Source: Litsea cubeba (Eukaryota > Streptophyta > Magnoliopsida > Laurales > Lauraceae). From it: a DNA stretch of 64,000 bases. The stretch spans positions 12,181,448 through 12,245,447 of the forward strand of contig CM022944.1 of NCBI GenBank assembly GCA_012931725.1, given 5' to 3'. This document shows, piece after piece, positions 58,771 to 64,000 of the stretch (the stretch's first letter is position 1; each line of letters starts with the position of its first letter). A program made the translations under genes and the position numbers. The notes beneath the pieces are model-generated. The model was not told the DNA's origin. It saw only the letters and a program-made list of their open reading frames with translations, and searched no databases.

Positions 58771-61419
58771 GGTTGTTGCCTCTCTGATGATAAAGAACAC
58801 AAAAAAGGCATAGGGTGTGTTGAAACTTGAAGAACAACTGAGAAAGGCGTTGAAGCATTATTTGTTTTAGTGCAGATGAGATAACGTTAGTGTCCAAAAC
58901 TAGAACAGGACATAAGAGCAGATTACCTGAATCTCTTGTTTACGTTTAGCACAATGTTTACGTTTAGCACAATGTTATGCACTTTTCGCTATCACTTGGG
59001 CAGGTTGTGCATTAACTTACATAGGATTATATGTTGGGCTTCTTTGAGTTTTGTAGATAATTAGGTTAGAGAGATAATCTCCTGCTTTACTGATGTAGCT
59101 AAAATGTAATTTTAACTCTAGGGTTGCTCCATTATTCAATCCGAGTCGTTCATATTACATGTATCCCTGGTTACGGGATTTTTCTAACTTTTACTTTAAT
59201 TGAAGTGATGTTCTATTGCCCTGTGGTGGAGGAATGGGAAGTATAGAAGAAGGTTTGAAAATGGACGAGGGAAAATGGATGAGAAAAAGTTGGATTCAGG
59301 ACAAGGTATATAGAGCGAAGTGGGACGCTAGCGTCGTCCGTATTTATTTTGGGCGATGCTATCATCCCTTGTAAAAAAAAAGGAAAACGTGGTGGGATGA
59401 ATGATCTCATACAGCAAGAAGTACTTTTTATTATTTCGTGCAACTGCCAAATACGGTTGATTTTCCGGTAAAATCCTCTTGATTGTTTTTGATAGCTTAA
59501 AGCTTAACTGATCTCAATATAATACTGTTAAAATGGCCTATTTGTTTGCACCGAAGTACATATGAATTGAATTACTAGGGTGATAGCTTGTTATTGTTTT
59601 CCCATCTTCTATTCTAATTTCTAAGAGGCAAAGCTAGTTGATGCCCATTCTAGTAAATGCACATTTGATCTTCACCTTTGCTCATTCTAGGGAATGAACT
59701 AAGTATTCAATTCCTCCGTATTCTAATACAACCGAACAAAGTTGTACCGGAGAAGCATGTGGAATTTCTAAATCCAAGAATTCCAAAAAAAAAGGAAAAA
59801 AAGAGAGAGGTTGGAGTTTAAGAAATTCCAAACATTATTTGAGACTTTACAGGTGACTAGAATTTGTAAAGAAATAACACATCTGCAATTACAATGGAAT
59901 AAGCCATCACATCATGTCCATAAATTCCCTACAAAAACGAATTCTCGTGGGAGTTTTAGTTAAAAAAAAAACATGTCGGGGGAACTTCAATTTGAATAAA
60001 ATGCAGGTCCCTCATCTAATCTCATATGGGGTCGTTTCTAAAGACTTGGTGTGTTTGAGATGGTTGTAATTGTAAAAGTCTCTTGCATTATCTGATCTGA
60101 ACTTTAGATCACATTCTTATAACTTTTAAAGTTGAGAAATAGTTGGAAGAACCCTTTCCGAAACGGCTTCCTCTTCCTATCTTGTCAAAGAAATGCCCGT
60201 CATTTCTCTTCCACAGCTTCCGGTTTTCTCATCGATGCCTCTCTCTCAAGTCATTGTACGTAAAATGCATAAGCCTTCCTCACATAATGCTCCCATCTCT
60301 CTCATCTCTCCCTCACCTATCAAGGTATGTCTTTATATTTTTAAGACTTCATTAATTATTATTTCACTCAATGCGTCAACGAGCCATATCTTAAACCAAG
60401 ATCTGTTTGAACACCATGACAATTGTAAATCTTGAAATCCTTATTTATAACTTCGATTATATACATAGGGGAAAGAAGGTTAGGCTGATTGTTTTGGCAA
60501 TCACATAAGAAAAGAGGATGTGGTTGAGACACAATATAGCCAACGAGTATGGATTTGGTACTTTGGTTTCCTTTTGATCTGTGTCTTAGGTCAAGGGCGG
60601 GCCCAGTAGTTCAGAATGGGATTGAGATACTAGCAGTTCCAAAGAGTGCCAGTTATAGGCACTTATTTGATCTCTTTCAAACTTTACTAGGGATTAGGAT
60701 TAAGAGTTTCATTTGGGCACTAACTTATTGACGTAAAGTTGATGTGGCCCCGATGACATGATGGGCCACATCCTTTTCAACAGCTGCTTTCTAATTCTGC
60801 CCATATTTCAAGTTGTTGCATCAAGACAATGAATTTGTCTAATGCTTCTTGCTTTTACTGGCTTGAAAAGAACAAAAAAAATCTCAATTTTCCGGTTATC
60901 AATTGCAAGGCTGTTGACTTCCTCTACTATATCAAGTCATACTTGTCAGTTGTCTACTATATTAAGTTCAATCGTTGGATTTCTTGTGTTGTTTTACTTG
61001 TTTAGTACAAGTAATAACTAATAACCATACCCAGCTCGTCAAGGTACATGAGACATCAGTGCATGCACCCGTGGAATTATCTGCTTGCGGCTCAAGGTCT
61101 GGCCCACTGCTCCTCCAAACCACACCGGAGGTCAAACCACTTGATGGTTCTGTCCAATCCAGTTCGACCCCCAATATAACTGAATTAAATCGAAGTGTAA
61201 CAAGCCGGTTCAAACAAGCCCAGTTGTCCTCTTTTTTTTTTTTTTTTTTTGTAGCCCAGGGGGACACAGTTGATTCAAAATATACAGTACAAGGCCGCAA
61301 GAGGACCAGCAAATTCAGTTTTAAACACTTTCATGAAGCTATGAACACGATTTCCGCTTCCAACTGCATAAATGTGCCCAAATCTGTTACGTTTTAACAG
61401 TTTTTGGATGCAACCTCTG

Positions 61420-61520
61420 ATATTTTTGGCTGTTGGAATCATAGAGAAAATCAATGATTGGATTTTGACATTTTTGGATGTTGGAATCATAGAGAAAATC
61501 AATGCTTGGATTTTGACATG
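61420..61520. repeat. 50-bp tandem duplication
   Basis: TGTTGGAATCATAGAGAAAA, continuing to TTGGATTTTGACAT, is present twice in a row. Confidence 0.9.
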
Positions 61521-62245
61521 TGAGTGATAACATGATGGATCCTCGGGGGCTTTTTTTTCTTTTACCAGCCAAGGTGGTTGGAGTTTGGACCCTTGAGAGA
61601 TCCGACTCATGCAGGACTAAACCCCAGCACACAAAAGAGAGAGGACCCAGGGATCAAAATCTGGGCAGTTGGGTTAGTAGAACTGGACTCCCCCCTACTG
61701 GGCTATCCCTTTATTCTCATACAAAATCCTTACTGTGTCCAAGAACAGTGGGATTACTTAAAAAAACCAGAATTAACCCGGCTTCATTCACTAGTAGGGC
61801 GAAACGATTTTTAGAGGAAGGAAGCTGTTAAGGTACATCAAAGTCCTCCACAGGGAGACAGGGTGGCCAAGTTCTAGCCTTGGTTGAGACAGGGACATTG
61901 TAGGCTAGTAGCGCCTCACAAAAAATTAGGTTAGATAGGATGGTTTAGGAGAAAATGATCAAAGACACAGAAAGTCATTACAGGAAAGGGAAAAAAAAAA
62001 ATAAAGATTGAAAATAATACAATACTGCAAATGTGAGCTCAAAGTTCTACTTACAAATATGGAACACTTGAGAACCTGGCTACCTCAAGGCAAAACTATG
62101 AACAAGAAGACATCATCACAACCCACAAACAATCCTCTCACGCTCTCTTTGATCAAACACTACCAATTCTGCAGCCCTGTTGGTGACTGCTTTTATTTGT
62201 TTGAAAAGGACTGACATTGATCACTGCACAAATAAAACACCGACT

Positions 62246-64000
62246 TCAATGCTCATCAGTGGAAGGTTCACATGACACTTCAATTACAGACTTCTCTTGC
62301 CCTTCAGTCGATGGAGGTTCTTCTATCTTGGTTACAGTAGGGGTTGGTTCATCATCTGGGATCTCCTTGGAATCCAGGTGGTCCTCATGTTTTAGCAATT
62401 CGGGAGAAATGCCATCATCCACTTGATGTGCATAAGTGGATTTCTCAGAGGGCAACTTGGGAAGAGACCTACGTAGTGGCTTCTTCATATGTGGCAGTGA
62501 TTCTTTGCGAAGGCTACTACGGGAGACTCTATCATCCAGGCTCAGCCTGTCTAACTGAGAGGATTGGCTACCATTTTGTTCGGTGCCGGCATCTGGTGTG
62601 CTCTTCTGGCGACCAAGTTTTGGCGATTTAGCTCTTGTTGTTGGTATCTGCGTCACAGAGTAGAACACCTAAAGCTAAGATTGAATGTGCAGAGAATTTC
62701 AAATGGAAGATAATTAAGCAAAATGGATGCCCAACCCATTAGAAAAGATTGAAAAGGTAATAAACAATATAAAAACAATAATGAAGGCAAAAGAGGATGA
62801 TATTGATCACCATGAATTGTCATCTCAAAAGTTTTGATGGGCATAGGCATGTTTCCCTAAAACTACTAACCATGTAAGTTTATAATTTAATGTGTAGCAA
62901 TAAAAATTGGAAAAAAAGTGATATACAGACTAATGCTGACAACGGGTCTCTTCAATATATCAACACGATTTTAGAAAAGAAACATTTAATCTCAAACATA
63001 CCTTCTTCAACTCCACCTTGGGAGGTGCTGCCTCCTGATAGAAACTGGGCATGGGTGTTGCTTTGAAATTTAAGCTCTTCCTAAGCTGCTTAATTTCTGC
63101 CTCTTGAGTTTCCTATAGAAAGATATAGCATTGAAGATAAAATGCATTGACTTCCTCCTAATCAAAATCAGTTAGAACTGTCCTGGTCATACAAATAGAA
63201 ATACAAATGGCAACACCTTAGATTTGGCCTGCATGGTAGTTTTCTCTGCTTCTTTAGCATGTATCTTTTCCTCAATCTTTGAATAGAACTGGTCAACAAT
63301 TAACAGAAACCACCATCAGTTGATTGAATGCAGATATTATTGGTGAACAATTAGAAGAAACTACAATTAGTTGATTGAATACAGATATTATCTCAAATAA
63401 CCACATGGCATAGCAATAGAGAGCCTAACCTCTTTTCTTTTCTCAGCTCTTTCATTGCATCTAAAACTGAAGCTGTATGTTGGAGTAGTACCTATTCTTT
63501 GAGGTCTGAAATCTGCTGCAGGGGGGCTTCTAAGAATTAATGAAGGGTGATCAAAGCCCCATCAATGTCTTGGTGATAACTAGATCACTTATAAATAAAA
63601 GGAAAGAAACCCAATATCTGATAAGATGCAGATTATGGCTATAAAGGATACAATGAAGAGTGTTCCTCAACTTCATTGGGTGTTCCTTGTTTCAGGGGCT
63701 TCAGATCTTTTATCTGGTCCCTATGAAATTTCACAAATAGTATCAGAAATGACAACAACAAAAAAAAAAAAACACAGAGGAATGTCATCAAATCTCTGTC
63801 GTTTAACTTAATAACACTGGAATTTTATGTCTTATCTTCTGTTAAACATTAAAGCTAGTGGTTGTACAAGTAAACTCTAGGAGAGAAATAAGGTCCATGG
63901 GGCCAACTTAGCAGATGAAAGGACTTAAAACAAAGATTGCAGACAACATACTTCGAGCCTTTGGTATGTGAGACATCAGTGTGGGAAGTTGCCAATCCAG
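62246..64000 (-). CDS. WVD2-like (WDL) TPX2-domain microtubule protein, 5' part beyond window
   Basis: Exons from the right edge: 64000-63952 (partial), 63720-63652, 63529-63430, 63288-63217, 63112-63002, 62647-62246. Phases agree across every junction, and the visible protein is about 266 aa. The TPX2 domain runs from FSFRCNERAEKRKEF through the KLEEK-like FYSKIEEK, then IKQLRKSLNFKATPMPSFY, PPKVELKK and TTRAKSPKLGR, the signature of WVD2/WDL proteins. These bind and bundle cortical microtubules and affect anisotropic growth. The C-terminal tail of about 120 residues is Ser/Glu-rich and ends STDEH. The start codon and the N-terminal half lie past 64000. From memory, Arabidopsis WDL6 sits next to EBF1, which would fit this window; the WDL number is not proven here. 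Confidence 0.93.

Larger units (their letters stand above)
57170..62245. other. Intergenic between TPR and WDL genes
   Basis: Contains a 96-bp tandem duplication (58301-58490), a (GA)n run (58734-58766), a tRNA-like stretch near 58119-58180 and a 50-bp duplication near 61420-61520. No gene was recognised. Confidence 0.5.

Noticed and set aside
60193..60321. Possible first exon of a small gene (MPVISLPQLPVF...) ending at AAG/GTATGT
   Set aside because: The donor looks good, but no following exon, domain or homologue could be found.
60975..61397. 140-codon plus-strand ORF
   Set aside because: Interrupted by a poly-T-derived Phe run, and no family recognised; probably chance.

Overview
The window is nuclear DNA from a flowering plant. 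Introns are GT-AG, intergenic DNA is AT-rich and full of microsatellites and small transposons, and five recognisable plant genes are present. The species cannot be named from the sequence. The long introns and the density of non-autonomous DNA transposons suggest a medium to large genome, such as a woody angiosperm.

Genes, left to right. (1) 3213-5597 (+): an EBF1/EBF2-type F-box/leucine-rich-repeat protein that targets EIN3/EIL factors in ethylene signalling. It is complete at 643 codons in two exons, with a leader carrying upstream ORFs and a long 3' region. (2) 17832-18326 (+): a secreted EPF-like cysteine-rich peptide, best matched to EPFL8; two exons, 108 aa. (3) 24369-47277 (-): CIPK24/SOS2, the CBL-interacting kinase of the salt overly sensitive pathway. 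It was rebuilt from 14 coding exons giving 443 aa, all introns phase 0, and is spread over 22.9 kb. (4) 55183-56711 (+): a plant TPR-like protein of 328 aa in three exons. (5) 62246 to beyond 64000 (-): the 3' part of a TPX2-domain, WVD2-like (WDL) microtubule protein. They are ordinary single-transcription-unit genes and do not form an operon or one pathway. From memory, EBF1 and a WDL gene are neighbours in Arabidopsis, as are EPFL8 and a TPR gene, so the window may preserve an ancestral gene block.

The rest is mainly repeats. 1-2.9 kb holds a 666-bp element with a perfect 9-bp target duplication, nested in another repeat. 6.3-16.4 kb holds a probable gypsy solo LTR (9635-12319) that itself contains a 134-bp MITE with a perfect 9-bp duplication. 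16.4-24.2 kb holds a small TRIM-like element, EPFL8, a perfect hairpin and an 843-bp hAT-like element. The CIPK24 introns hold at least three hAT-like elements, two members of the 9-bp-duplication family (one with a nested insertion), fragments of two LINE types, a Harbinger-like MITE, large tandem duplications and long C or G homopolymers. 47.8-55 kb and 57-62 kb are intergenic, with MITEs, tandem duplications and a strongly purine-rich stretch.

No new multi-gene system was found. The points most worth a second look are the 159-codon upstream ORF overlapping the EBF start, the weak splice donors and transposon load of CIPK24, the nested dated insertions, and the three 29-41 base C/G runs.
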